Source: JBBRDU01 sp038230335 (GTDB lineage Bacteria; Verrucomicrobiota; Verrucomicrobiia; Chthoniobacterales; UBA10450). From it: a stretch of DNA of 64,000 nucleotides. Under the pieces are notes generated by a model. The model did not search any database, had not been told where the DNA came from, and saw only the letters and a list, made by a program, of their open reading frames with translations. Below are positions 1 to 9,050 of the stretch, piece by piece; the first letter of the stretch is position 1, and each line of letters opens with the position of its first letter. The stretch covers positions 331,366-395,365 of the forward strand of contig JBBRNL010000003.1 of assembly GCA_038230335.1 (NCBI GenBank), given 5' to 3'. The translations under genes and the position numbers were made by a program.

Positions 1-1
1 T

Positions 2-919
2 TTTTGCGGCCGCCTCGGGTCGCGCATTGCGAATCGAAAAATGCTGGAAAGCCTGGTCAAGGCCGGTGCCTTCGATTTCGTTCAGCGCGATCGCGCCGAA
101 TTGTTTGCCTGCATCGACGAAGCGCTCGGGGCCGCCGCCTCCGCCCACCGCGATCGCGCGGCCGGGCAGGTCTCGTTGTTTGATGAAGCTCAATCAGCCG
201 TCACCACGACGCGCAAGAAAACGGTCGTCCCCTGGAGCGAGCACGAGAAAATGTCTTACGAAAAGGAACTTCTCGGCTTCTACGTGACGGGCCATCCCCT
301 CGACGCGTTCGCACAATTTCTGGCTACGCGCAGTTATCAAACCATTGCCTCGCTTGGCGAGTTAGCCGATCGCGCGCCGTTCAAGATTGCCGGAGCCCTT
401 GCCCAAATCGAAAAGAAGTTCACGAAAAGAGAAGGCAAACCGTTTGCCGTCGTGTGGCTCGAAGATTTGAGCGGCACCCTCGAGGTGGTGCTGTGGAATG
501 AAGTTTACAACGAAGTGGCCCACACCCTCGCCCTCGGGCGGGTCGCCGTCCTTAAGGGAACGATCGAGAAACGAGACGACTCGTTGCGCGCGACCGCGCA
601 AAAGCTGATCCTGCTGACGCCGGAGAAAGCCAACGGTGCGGCTGGCCTCGCGCCCACGCCGGGCTCCGACGTTCTTTTGCATTTCTCGCCCGCTGCGACG
701 AGTGATGAATTACATCAGGTGCGGGAGATCCTAACGAGTTCCCCGGGACCACGCCGCGTGCAATTGGTTTTCGGCCGGTCGGGGGGCGATTCGCTTCGGG
801 TCGATGCGGGTGCCGATTTTTGCGTGAACCTGACGCGTGACCTGGAGCAAAAGTTGTCGCGCTGGCTGGTCGCGACGAAAGCGGAACGCCGCAGCGCCGT
901 CGCCGAAGTGGCGAACTGA
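2..919 (+). CDS. dnaE: DNA polymerase III alpha subunit, C-terminal part
   Basis: This is the last 305 residues of the replicative polymerase subunit; the reading frame is open from base 2, so the gene begins outside the window. The first residues (NRKMLESLVKAGAFD) match the helix-hairpin-helix region that follows the polymerase palm and fingers in DnaE. An OB-fold stretch follows, roughly residues 120-200, with the typical strand pattern around FAVVWLEDLSGTLEVVLW. The remainder is the tau-interaction tail. It ends at a TGA facing the minus-strand gene at 1016. The catalytic aspartates lie upstream and cannot be checked. Confidence 0.93.
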   Translation, partial: FCGRLGSRIANRKMLESLVKAGAFDFVQRDRAELFACIDEALGAAASAHRDRAAGQVSLFDEAQSAVTTTRKKTVVPWSEHEKMSYEKELLGFYVTGHPLDAFAQFLATRSYQTIASLGELADRAPFKIAGALAQIEKKFTKREGKPFAVVWLEDLSGTLEVVLWNEVYNEVAHTLALGRVAVLKGTIEKRDDSLRATAQKLILLTPEKANGAAGLAPTPGSDVLLHFSPAATSDELHQVREILTSSPGPRRVQLVFGRSGGDSLRVDAGADFCVNLTRDLEQKLSRWLVATKAERRSAVAEVAN

Positions 920-980
920 GTTTCAAACGTCGGTCCAGGCTTCTCCGTTCGCAAACGAATGAGCGCCCAGGCTAAAATCC

Positions 981-997
981 TGCCGCCAACGGCGGCA
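981..997. terminator. hairpin between convergent genes
   Basis: A perfect 7-bp stem (TGCCGCC/GGCGGCA) with a 3-base loop lies between the convergent ends of dnaE and the AsmA-like gene. No clean T-run follows on the plus strand. On the minus strand the stem is followed by GGATTTTAG. It may act as a weak shared terminator. Confidence 0.4.
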
Positions 998-1015
998 AAT
1001 ATCCGATTCGAACCT

Positions 1016-3844
1016 TCAACGCCGCTTGAGTTTCTTGCGCGGCCGGGATGTTTCAGATTTTGGCTGCACTCGCTGCTCGCATCCGAAGATCAGAAACGAT
1101 GCTTCCTTGTGGTCACGGGCGCATAAAGGAAATGGCCGCGCTGCCGCGGGTGGCCCGCTCGCCGCATTTTGATGTTCTGTCATGGCGATCAGCCACGGCT
1201 TCCCGAAGAACCCGCCATGAAACGCCACCCGATCGATGCTTGCCGAGATCGGTTGCCCGCCCGGCAGTGGCGCGATTTTAATTTCGTGGACGCAATCACC
1301 ATCCCGTCGCGGCGCCAGGTCGACCATGGTCTGGTTGGGCGTAAGCTCGAGATCGATATCATTCAGGTCGGCAAACCCGGCGTCACCGTGCAACGACAAG
1401 ACCGTCTCGGCGTTGCCGAGGTTAAGAGAATCAATCGAAGCGGTCTGACCTTTGAAAACCAGCCGGCCTGAAGCCTCAGTCAAAGGAACAAGAGCGACTC
1501 CGAGTTTGCCATTGCCTAGCTGAATCTCGCCGGAAACGGCCGGCTGGCGTATCGTCCCGGACATTGCGAGCTTTCCGCTCAGAGTCCCATCTCGGAACAT
1601 GCCGCCCGACAGATAGCGCGGTAAGCGGTTTAATAGGACCGAAGGAAAACTGAGGTTGGCTAAGATCGGCTCCGCATCTCCGCGTGAGGTCAGTCGTACC
1701 GGAAGACTCGCCTCCAGAGAAATCGGACTACATGCAACGAATTGGGCTGAGGCTTTCGTGTTCATCGTGCCGGACGAGAAGCGCATTTCAGCGTCCGCGG
1801 AAAAACGTGCCGCGTCATTCGTCACGGAAAAATCATGCGCGTGCCAGTCAGCCCAGCCCTGCAAGGCATCCACCCCACCGAAGATGGAGAGCCGGCTAAC
1901 GAACGTTCCGGTCAGGGAATTGCGACCGACCAGGGCGGTCGATAATTCGGCCAGATCGGTTGGCTCGACGTTCATGTCGACGTCGGCCTTCTGAGCCCGA
2001 TCGAGCGCGTCCGCGAAGCGCGCTCCGGCCAGGATCCTTGGAAAAGAGAGAGGAAGGAAAACGTTACCCCGAAGCTTGGGCTTTCCGTTCAGGTCGAACG
2101 CGATCGCTTGCATTTGAAAATATTTGTCCGCCACGGTCACGAATCCGTTGAGGGACGCATGATCGTTGGCCAGATGAGCCTGTCGGAAAAAAACGCTGCC
2201 CGGCGAATAATCCGCCTGCAGTTCGGCGTTGAAAGGCAGGAGATCGGCCGGTTTGGCCACACGCAGACCGCGTCCGTGCAAATGAAACGTGCCAGAATGC
2301 GCGTCGCTCTTGCCATTGCCCGCCCAATCCCCGTTGATCGCTCCCGCCGTGACCACTTGTCGCAAGGCGGCCGGCAGTAGCGGCAGATATTCCGCGAGTG
2401 TGGCCACCGCGAGAGTCGCATTGCCCGAATAAGCGTGATCATTGGCCAAATCCATCCGGCCCTGGCCGCGCAGGAAATCATTCTGTCGATGCAGTTCCAA
2501 TTGCTCGATCTCGAGCGCGGTCGCGGTCAGGTTCAGTTTCGCCGCAAAAGTATCGACCGGCATTTTTAGGACGGAGAGCGATTTGCCGGCGGCGGTGATA
2601 TGTCCGCCGATGTTGCGGTCGCCCGCGTTCATCGTTCCTTCGACCGCCACCTCCCCGGCGAAGTCTCCGGCATTCGCGCCGAATAGACTGGCAAACGCGC
2701 CGAGGTTGCTGATGGACGCGGAGATGTTTCCGCGAAAATCGGGATTGAACCAATCGAAAGCCTTGGCCGGGAAACCGGCTTCGCCATTCAAAGTCAGCTG
2801 GTTGTTGCCCTGCTTTACATAAAGCTGCTGCAGGGTGATCTGCCGGTTGTAGAGCGCCGCGCCGAGCATGATCACGTCCGCCGCGCGATTGCGCCACGAG
2901 AGTTGCGTTAACTCCGTCCAAAGCGACGCCGTCGCTTGCGTCGGATCTTGCGGATCACCGCGAAAGGTAAACTTGCAGGCGTGCAGCATGCCTTTGACCT
3001 GATCGGTGAAGCCGAGACTTTGCGAGGTCTGCTCGAGCGAAATGTCAGCGGCTGATCCCGCCAAATTCCAATTGGAATGGTGCGAACGCCATTCGTTCGA
3101 CACGTTCGCGCGTATCTTCCCGCCGAAAGCGTCCACGTCGAACTCGAGACCAATGTGTTCCTTGCTCAAATGGGAGAGATCAGCCGTGATCGATTGGACA
3201 TCGAGCCCGCGCGCCAGACTCAGTCCGGCGATGGTCAAGCGATCGCTCCGCCAGTTGGTTCCGCCGCGCAATCCGGTAAAGCTCTGCCGGAACAAGGGCG
3301 ACATGATCATGATTTCGCCGGCACCAAAACTACCGGATTCAATTTCACTGGCCGTGAGGGAAAGATCGCGCAAAACGACCACCGTCGCGCCGTCTTCGAC
3401 ACGGAGGTTCAAACGATTCACGCTGAAGTTTTCCGGAAGCGACTTCTGCAACGTGTTCCAGCTCCGCTCAGAAACGGAAAAAGACGACTGATTGTGATGC
3501 ACCTCGCCTCGCACATCTTCCGCGGAGACGGTCTGGACGGCACGGCCGCGCGTGCGCAGCAGAATCGCCCGAAGATTCAGTGTCACGCGCACGCGCGCCG
3601 CCGTCAGGTCGATGCGAACCGATCCATTCCCGATTACATGAATTCCGCGGAGCTCAACGGGGCGTAAAAAAGGGGCATCAATTTTCTCGACCGTGCATGT
3701 GACCTTTTGCTGGCGCGCCTGCCACCAGAGCCACAGGCGAACTCCGCTGACCACGATGACCGGAGTGCAGGCAAGAATGGTCGCGACCGCCAGGATGGCG
3801 ATGAGACCATAACGTAAAACTCGCTTCCGTATCAGAGACATCAA
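1016..3844 (-). CDS. AsmA/TamB/YdbH-like envelope protein
   Basis: A 942-residue protein with an N-terminal membrane anchor (about residues 12-36) followed by a very long repetitive beta-rich region typical of the AsmA superfamily, whose members are anchored in the inner membrane and are thought to bridge lipids to the outer membrane. The C-terminal third contains segments such as SGKLAMSGTIRQPAVSGEI, the recurring 'reduction, then pre-factor' pattern of AsmA-like C-terminal domains. Length fits the YdbH/AsmA-like class better than the 1290-residue TamB at 16259. It lies downstream of the DUF4230 gene on the same strand, 97 bp apart. The subfamily is not certain. Confidence 0.65.
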   Translation of the reverse strand: MMSLIRKRVLRYGLIAILAVATILACTPVIVVSGVRLWLWWQARQQKVTCTVEKIDAPFLRPVELRGIHVIGNGSVRIDLTAARVRVTLNLRAILLRTRGRAVQTVSAEDVRGEVHHNQSSFSVSERSWNTLQKSLPENFSVNRLNLRVEDGATVVVLRDLSLTASEIESGSFGAGEIMIMSPLFRQSFTGLRGGTNWRSDRLTIAGLSLARGLDVQSITADLSHLSKEHIGLEFDVDAFGGKIRANVSNEWRSHHSNWNLAGSAADISLEQTSQSLGFTDQVKGMLHACKFTFRGDPQDPTQATASLWTELTQLSWRNRAADVIMLGAALYNRQITLQQLYVKQGNNQLTLNGEAGFPAKAFDWFNPDFRGNISASISNLGAFASLFGANAGDFAGEVAVEGTMNAGDRNIGGHITAAGKSLSVLKMPVDTFAAKLNLTATALEIEQLELHRQNDFLRGQGRMDLANDHAYSGNATLAVATLAEYLPLLPAALRQVVTAGAINGDWAGNGKSDAHSGTFHLHGRGLRVAKPADLLPFNAELQADYSPGSVFFRQAHLANDHASLNGFVTVADKYFQMQAIAFDLNGKPKLRGNVFLPLSFPRILAGARFADALDRAQKADVDMNVEPTDLAELSTALVGRNSLTGTFVSRLSIFGGVDALQGWADWHAHDFSVTNDAARFSADAEMRFSSGTMNTKASAQFVACSPISLEASLPVRLTSRGDAEPILANLSFPSVLLNRLPRYLSGGMFRDGTLSGKLAMSGTIRQPAVSGEIQLGNGKLGVALVPLTEASGRLVFKGQTASIDSLNLGNAETVLSLHGDAGFADLNDIDLELTPNQTMVDLAPRRDGDCVHEIKIAPLPGGQPISASIDRVAFHGGFFGKPWLIAMTEHQNAASGPPAAARPFPLCARDHKEASFLIFGCEQRVQPKSETSRPRKKLKRR

Positions 3845-3941
3845 TGTGCTATCACGCGGTCAGTTCATGTACCGCTGTTGATTTTTGCGGCCAGGATGGC
3901 CGGCCGACAAGTCGAATTCCAACGGGATGTAGCGCGGGACC

Positions 3942-4667
3942 CTAGCGGGGATCTTTATTCTCGGATTGGCCGAAGATAATATGCACCGGTTGCGGAGCGT
4001 GGATGCGCGCGTCCAGTTGTTGCTGCAAGGCCCGCTCCGCCTCGGCCGGCAGACCGCCCGCGCTGGCTTTGGCGCGCGCCAATTGCGGGAGGGTCGCCAG
4101 CTCGGCCTGCACATCGGCCGCGGAAATGCTGTTCCAGTAACCGTTCTCAAACGCCAGCACATCCATTTGCTCCTGCTCCACTCCCAGGATTTGCGCATGC
4201 GGCAACTGCACGACAATCACATCGGGGCGCACATCAATGGAAAGGTTCTGCCGCAGATCGAACCCCGCTTTCACGGCGAAGGTGCCGTGCAGTTTCACGC
4301 GCTTCGAACTTCCCGCCCAGGTGTGTTGCATTTCGTGTTCCACTTCTACGCGACGCGACAAAACCGCGAGCTCGCTCGTCGGCGTTGTCTGTTCCAGATA
4401 AACGCGATTGTTAATGGTGATGCGCGGTTGGAGGTGCGCGATGTCGACAAAGGCGCTGCGCAAATCTTTGCCCAGCCGCTCCAGTTCAGCCGTCCCTTGC
4501 TGAGCGGTGCGGGCCGGCCAGCTTTCCATGCGCAGGAAAACCAGGATAAAGACCGCTGCAATCGTAAGCGCGACCAGCGTCAACGCCGTCGGCCAGGAAA
4601 TTCGCCCGGACATTGCGGACTTCGACATTGGATTCGGCGCGTTGGACGTTGAGCGTTTTCCCATCAT
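3942..4667 (-). CDS. DUF4230 family membrane-anchored protein
   Basis: From the ATG at 4667 this gives 241 residues with one membrane segment at about residues 26-45, then a soluble domain. The pattern LEQTTPTSELAVLSRRVEVEH, GTFAVKAGFDL, VRPDVIVVQLPHAQILGVE is the DUF4230 signature (uncharacterised, probably facing the periplasm). A longer frame runs to 4730, and an ATG at 4628 is another possible start; no convincing ribosome-binding site separates them. It is probably transcribed ahead of the AsmA-like gene. Confidence 0.72.
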   Translation of the reverse strand: MMGKRSTSNAPNPMSKSAMSGRISWPTALTLVALTIAAVFILVFLRMESWPARTAQQGTAELERLGKDLRSAFVDIAHLQPRITINNRVYLEQTTPTSELAVLSRRVEVEHEMQHTWAGSSKRVKLHGTFAVKAGFDLRQNLSIDVRPDVIVVQLPHAQILGVEQEQMDVLAFENGYWNSISAADVQAELATLPQLARAKASAGGLPAEAERALQQQLDARIHAPQPVHIIFGQSENKDPR

Positions 4668-4827
4668 CCCAAAAAAGTACCGCCCCCCACGCCCGATGGA
4701 CGTGAAGGGCGGCTGTTCCCCCCAGAACAATCTGCAAAACTGCGCTGGTAGTAGCCGAGCTTCAGAGTAGTCGCAACCAAATTTTGCGAGAAGTTAAGGA
4801 GTATGGGCTCGAAACTGGCGCTCTCAT

Positions 4828-4877
4828 TTGCGACGGACCGCCGCCGCCACTATTGCGACGGACCGCCGCCGCCACTA
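4828..4877. repeat. 25-bp tandem duplication upstream of recF
   Basis: Two exact head-to-tail copies of a 25-bp unit (4828-4852 and 4853-4877), rich in CCGCCGCC, sit just before the recF start. The frame stays open through both copies, so an upstream ATG at 4803 could in principle add 31 residues to RecF, but these do not resemble the RecF N-terminus. Confidence 0.9.
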
Positions 4878-4895
4878 CAAAGAGAACCGCCATTC

Positions 4896-5945
4896 ATGCT
4901 CGCCAGTTTACAACTTAAGGAGTTCCGTTGTTTCGAATCTCTGGCCGTGCCGCTGTCGGCCGGGTTTAACTTTTTCATCGGAGCCAATGGCGAAGGCAAG
5001 ACGTCCATCCTGGAAGCGGCTTGCGTGCTCTTGCGCTTGCAATCACAACGCAGCTCCAGCCTCGCGCCCGTCGTTCGAGCCGGTGCGCAGTCGTTTTGCG
5101 TGCGCGGATCGTTTGATGATCATGCCCTGGAGTGTCAATATGGCGGATTGCGCCGGCGCTTGCGCTTTGATCAAGTCGAGCAGCGCACCGCGAACGAATA
5201 CCTGCGCCTGGCTCGCGTCGTTTCGTTCGCTAATACCGACGTCGAAATTGTGCGCGGTGGTTCCGAGCCGCGCCGCCGTTTCCTCGATTTTCTTGGCTCC
5301 CAAATCGATCCGCGCTATCGCCCGACCTTGCGCGCCTACGAACGCGCGCTGCGCTCGCGCAACGCGCTTTTGAAATCGGCCCACCCGCGTCCGCGCGAAT
5401 TGGCCGCTTACGACCAGCCTTTGCTCCGTCACGGCACCGATCTTGGACTGATGCGCGCGCAGATCGTAGAACGCATTGGCCCGGCGGCGGCGGCCGCGCA
5501 TGCCGAGATTAGTGGCTCGGCCGAAAAACTGGACATCTATTTCGTGGCCGGTAATGAGCCGGACTTTACCGCGCATCTGGCCAAGTCGCGCCCGCGCGAA
5601 GAACGGCTTCGCCAAACCGTGGTGGGTCCGCATCGCGACGACGTTGACCTTTTCGTAGATGGAATGGCAGCGCAGAGCTACGCCTCGGAAGGTCAGCAAA
5701 GAACGCTCGCGCTCGCGCTCAAATTAGGGCAGGCGCGAATATTCGCGGAGCAGGGGGCCTCTCCGGTTCTTTTGATCGACGACATCTTTGGGGAGTTGGA
5801 TCCAACCCGTCGTAATGCCCTGCTCGGAGCGCTCACGGTCGGCCGTCAAAAACTGGTGACTGCGACGTCATTGCAATGGCTCGACAAGGTGACGGAGGCC
5901 ACTACCTGGGCGCTGCGGGATCGGCGATTGCACAGGGCGGAGTAG
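4896..5945 (+). CDS. recF: DNA replication and repair protein RecF
   Basis: A 349-residue SMC-like ATPase that loads RecA at gapped DNA together with RecO and RecR. The start at 4896 gives the canonical N-terminus (MLASLQLKEFRCFESL). The Walker A motif GANGEGKT is at residues 29-36. The ABC-type signature region (SEGQQRTLALALKLGQ) and the Walker B/D-loop (PVLLIDDIFGELDPTRR) are near the C-terminus. Length is normal for RecF. The usual dnaA-dnaN neighbours are absent; yqgE follows 37 bp later. Confidence 0.95.
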   Translation: MLASLQLKEFRCFESLAVPLSAGFNFFIGANGEGKTSILEAACVLLRLQSQRSSSLAPVVRAGAQSFCVRGSFDDHALECQYGGLRRRLRFDQVEQRTANEYLRLARVVSFANTDVEIVRGGSEPRRRFLDFLGSQIDPRYRPTLRAYERALRSRNALLKSAHPRPRELAAYDQPLLRHGTDLGLMRAQIVERIGPAAAAAHAEISGSAEKLDIYFVAGNEPDFTAHLAKSRPREERLRQTVVGPHRDDVDLFVDGMAAQSYASEGQQRTLALALKLGQARIFAEQGASPVLLIDDIFGELDPTRRNALLGALTVGRQKLVTATSLQWLDKVTEATTWALRDRRLHRAE

Positions 5946-5982
5946 TGCTTGCGTGAAGGGGCGGGGCGCGTTCTAGTTTTGC

Positions 5983-6543
5983 ATGCGAGAAATGGGAGGC
6001 CAGGTTCCGCCGAACCTCGCGGGTTCGTTGCTGATCGCGCACCCGAACATGCTCGATCCCAATTTCCGGCGCACCGTCCTTTTCATTTCTGCGTACGACC
6101 CCGATGACGGCGCGCTGGGCGTGATTCTGAACCGGCCGCTCGACAAGCATGTGAGTGATCTTGTCGGCGACGAGCCGCCTGCCGGTTTGGCCGATGTGCC
6201 TGTTTTTCTGGGCGGCCCGGTCGGAAGAAACCAACTCATGTTCGCCGCCTTTGAATGGCAAAAAGGTGACGGACTTAAGCTCAACCACAATGTAAATATC
6301 GACGACGCCAGTGAGCGAATTGAACAGGATCCGCAGTCCGTCTGTGCTTTCGTCGGTTATGCTGGCTGGAGTGCGGGGCAACTCGAGGCAGAAATGAAAC
6401 AAAACGCATGGCTTCTGCAAAAGCCCACGCGTTCAACCCTCCAGCCGGAAAGACTGCCCAAACTCTGGTTTCATATTATGAATGGCCTCGGGCCCTGGTT
6501 TAAAATGCTGGCGGCCGCCCCCGACGATCCGTCATTAAATTAG
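5983..6543 (+). CDS. YqgE/AlgH family protein (UPF0301)
   Basis: A 186-residue protein with the family landmarks GSLLIAHPNMLDPNFRRTV near the N-terminus, GALGVILNRPL, VFLGGPV, and FVGYAGWSAGQLE followed by a tryptophan in the next strand. AlgH/YqgE proteins are small cytoplasmic proteins of unsettled function, linked to alginate regulation in Pseudomonas. The start at 5983 places GSLLIAHP about 14 residues in, as usual. It lies between recF and ald on the same strand. Confidence 0.93.
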   Translation: MREMGGQVPPNLAGSLLIAHPNMLDPNFRRTVLFISAYDPDDGALGVILNRPLDKHVSDLVGDEPPAGLADVPVFLGGPVGRNQLMFAAFEWQKGDGLKLNHNVNIDDASERIEQDPQSVCAFVGYAGWSAGQLEAEMKQNAWLLQKPTRSTLQPERLPKLWFHIMNGLGPWFKMLAAAPDDPSLN

Positions 6544-6632
6544 TGACAAGTGACGAGGGGTGAGTGACGGGTAATATCCCGCGCTCCGCATTTCTGCTTG
6601 TCAGTTATCATGTGTTCCCTATCACTTCTTAA

Positions 6633-7730
6633 ATGATTGTCGGCGTTCCGAAAGAGATCAAAGAGCAGGAGCAACGGGTGGCCCTTTTGCCTTCCGGTGC
6701 ACAGCAACTCGTTAGGCAAGGACACTCCGTCCTGGTGGAGAAAAATGCGGGCCTCGGCTCCGGTTACCCGGACGAAGATTACCGAAATGCCGGTGCCCAG
6801 ATCGTGGACGGGCCGGATGATCTTTTCGCCAGCGCCGATCTGATCGTAAAAGTGAAAGAACCCCTCGCGGCGGAGTTTCCACGGCTGCGCCAGGGACAGA
6901 TTCTGTTTACCTATCTGCATCTGGCGGCGGGCAAGCCGCTCACCGAAGCGTTGTTGAACTCCGGCGTCACCGCCGTGGCTTACGAGACCATACAAGTCGG
7001 GAACAAGCTGCCCTTGCTCGAGCCCATGAGCGAGATCGCGGGACGCATGTCGGTCGTGATGGGTGCCTATTTTCTGGCCAAACACAACGGCGGCAGTGGT
7101 GTGCTTCTGGGGGGGGTTCCGGGCGTCTTGCCGGGAAAAGTGGTCGTTCTGGGCGGTGGAACATCAGGCGTCAATGCGGCGCGCATGGCCACGGGGCTGG
7201 GGGCTGATGTGACAATTTTGGACGTCGATCTTGATCGCCTGCGCTTTCTTGACCTGACCATGGACAACACCCACACCTTCTTTTCGAGCGAAGCGCATTT
7301 GCACGAGCTGATGCCCACGACCGACCTTTTAATCGGGGCCGTTCTCGTGCCCGGAGCGAAGGCGCCCAAATTGATCACCCGGGCCATGCTCAAGAAGATG
7401 AAACGGGGCAGCGTGCTCGTGGATATTGCGATCGACCAGGGTGGCTGCGCGGAAACGTCGCGACCGACCACTCATCTTGATCCGGTCTATGTGGAGGAGG
7501 ACGTCACGCACTATTGCGTGGCCAACATGCCCGCGGCCTATGCCCGCACCGCGACGCAGGCCCTAACGAATATCACGTTCCGCTATGTCGAGTTACTGGC
7601 CAATCATGGCCTGGCCGAAGCCTGTCAGCGGCAGCCCGCATTGAGCGGTGGCATTAATACAAAGGACGGCAAACTGACCTGCCCGGCCGTGGCCGAGGCT
7701 CATGGTTTGAAATACGAGCCACCTTTTTGA
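6633..7730 (+). CDS. ald: alanine dehydrogenase
   Basis: A 365-residue NAD-dependent enzyme catalysing reversible oxidative deamination of L-alanine to pyruvate and ammonia. It starts MIVGVPKEIKEQEQRVALLP; the substrate-contact residues known from the family are visible as Arg15, Lys75 (VKVKEP) and His96 (YLHLAA). The nucleotide-binding fold VVLGGGTSGVNAARMA is near residue 170. DQGGCAETSRPTTH and the closing NTKDGKLTCPAVAEA are also typical. Length is normal. Confidence 0.96.
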   Translation: MIVGVPKEIKEQEQRVALLPSGAQQLVRQGHSVLVEKNAGLGSGYPDEDYRNAGAQIVDGPDDLFASADLIVKVKEPLAAEFPRLRQGQILFTYLHLAAGKPLTEALLNSGVTAVAYETIQVGNKLPLLEPMSEIAGRMSVVMGAYFLAKHNGGSGVLLGGVPGVLPGKVVVLGGGTSGVNAARMATGLGADVTILDVDLDRLRFLDLTMDNTHTFFSSEAHLHELMPTTDLLIGAVLVPGAKAPKLITRAMLKKMKRGSVLVDIAIDQGGCAETSRPTTHLDPVYVEEDVTHYCVANMPAAYARTATQALTNITFRYVELLANHGLAEACQRQPALSGGINTKDGKLTCPAVAEAHGLKYEPPF

Positions 7731-7826
7731 TAAACTTTTGTGGGACTAATCCCCGCAATTCACGGCCGAAAAGGTCTCTTGCTCCGAATTAGGATGTACT
7801 CCAATATGGGTCTCTCAATTATAACT

Positions 7827-7985
7827 ATGAAGAAATACATTTGCATCCTCGCTGGTGCCGCGTTGCTCGTGGCTTGTGAGCAGAAGACTGAAACCGTGAC
7901 TCCGGCGGCCAGCCCCAGCGGTACGACGTCCACGGATACGACCACTACCACCACATCGAGCCCGGTCGCATCGGCCACTCCGTAG
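7827..7985 (+). CDS. small Thr/Ser-rich lipoprotein (copy 1)
   Basis: A 52-residue predicted lipoprotein starting MKKYICILAGAALLVAC, so Cys17 would be the lipidated residue. The mature part is a low-complexity Thr/Ser/Pro tail with no recognisable domain. The frame is open further upstream (to 7740), but this ATG gives a proper signal peptide and matches the start of its sister gene at 8029. Confidence 0.75.
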   Translation: MKKYICILAGAALLVACEQKTETVTPAASPSGTTSTDTTTTTTSSPVASATP

Positions 7986-8028
7986 AATTTTATCGACTAA
8001 ACCACCAAACTTACCGTCTAAATAACTT

Positions 8029-8268
8029 ATGAAGAAATACATCTGTCTCCTTGCTAGCATCGCTTTACTGGGCGCCTGCGAGAAAAAAGAAAACACCACC
8101 GTCAATCCGCCGGGGGAAAACAAAACCGAAAACAACACCACCGTTGTGAAAGACTCGTCGCCTGCGGCTGCGGGTAAAACGGAGAATAACACAACCGTGA
8201 ACACGGGCTCATCGCCGGCCAGCGGGTCGAGCACGACCACGACGACAACTTCGTCGCCGAACCCCTAA
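8029..8268 (+). CDS. small Asn/Thr-rich lipoprotein (copy 2)
   Basis: A 79-residue predicted lipoprotein (MKKYICLLASIALLGAC; Cys17) whose signal peptide is almost the same as that of the gene 43 bp upstream, while the mature part diverges to Asn/Thr/Ser repeats such as KTENNTTV. The pair looks like a tandem duplication with a free-running low-complexity tail. A good terminator follows. Confidence 0.75.
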   Translation: MKKYICLLASIALLGACEKKENTTVNPPGENKTENNTTVVKDSSPAAAGKTENNTTVNTGSSPASGSSTTTTTTSSPNP

Positions 8269-8290
8269 GCGGTTTTAGAGGTCATTTGCG

Positions 8291-8326
8291 AAGTCTTCCC
8301 GCGGGATTCCTGCGGGAAGACTTTTG
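8291..8326 (+). terminator. rho-independent terminator after the lipoprotein pair
   Basis: A perfect 12-bp inverted repeat (8291-8302 with 8312-8323), a 9-base loop and a short T-rich tail sit 22 bp after the second lipoprotein stop and before rnpA. Confidence 0.8.
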
Positions 8327-8410
8327 CTGTACGGGCGGATTGCCCCGGTCCTTCGACTCCTTTTTTGGGAAACGCTGTGCATCCCGCGCCGCCGGCCGTA
8401 GCATGCGCCC

Positions 8411-8767
8411 GTGCCGCGCCCATCAACCTTCCCCAAATCGAAACGGTTGATCCTTTCCGCCGATTTTAAGCGCGTGCGTGAAGAGGGGAGAGTGGCTCGC
8501 GGTGCGCTTCTTTTCCTGGGTGTTCTGTCTGAATGTCCGGGCCCGTCCCGTGCCGGGTTTGTCACCTCGCGGCGCGTCGGCAACGCCGTGGCGCGAAACC
8601 GCGTGCGGCGAAGATTGCGCGAAATCTTCCGGCGCCACCAACATGAGATGATTGAGGCGATATGGGTCGTAACGATTGCGCGGCCACCGGCCGCTCGCGC
8701 CACCTCTGCTGCCTTGGAACATGAGTGGTTGCGTCTGGCCAAACGCACTTCTATTTTAGCGCCCTGA
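8411..8767 (+). CDS. rnpA: ribonuclease P protein component
   Basis: A 118-residue basic protein that assists the catalytic RNA of RNase P in tRNA 5' maturation. The RNR signature is clear: SRRVGNAVARNRVRRRLRE at about residues 56-74. It starts with GTG at 8411. Its stop overlaps the yidD start by one base (8767), so the genes are translationally coupled. rpmH, the usual upstream neighbour, is not in the 130 bp before it. Confidence 0.94.
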   Translation: MPRPSTFPKSKRLILSADFKRVREEGRVARGALLFLGVLSECPGPSRAGFVTSRRVGNAVARNRVRRRLREIFRRHQHEMIEAIWVVTIARPPAARATSAALEHEWLRLAKRTSILAP

Positions 8768-9039
8768 TGCTCGGAATTCTGCGCGTTTGCGTACGCTTTT
8801 ACCAAATTTTGCTATCGCCGTTGTTGCACTGGCTGGGCGGACCGAGTTCCGGGTGCCGCTTTGCTCCCAGCTGCTCTGAGTATTTTCTAGAGGCAATCCA
8901 CGCCCACGGTCCGGGTCGCGGCAGCTGGTTAGGCTTGAAGCGAATCGCCCGCTGTCACCCGTGGGGCGGACAAGGGCATGATCCCATCCCCACGCGGATG
9001 AATACCGCGGGCATTATGACGCGACCGGGCTGTGAATAG
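8767..9039 (+). CDS. yidD: membrane protein insertion efficiency factor YidD
   Basis: From the ATG at 8767 this gives 90 residues with the invariant YidD core: FYQILLSPLLHWLGGPSSGCRFAPSCSEY, then HGPGRGSWLGLKRIARCHPWGGQGHDPIP. YidD is a small amphipathic protein that helps YidC insert membrane proteins. The arrangement rnpA-yidD-yidC-khpB is the standard bacterial order. Confidence 0.95.
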   Translation: MLGILRVCVRFYQILLSPLLHWLGGPSSGCRFAPSCSEYFLEAIHAHGPGRGSWLGLKRIARCHPWGGQGHDPIPTRMNTAGIMTRPGCE

Positions 9040-9050
9040 CCGCAGCTGCA

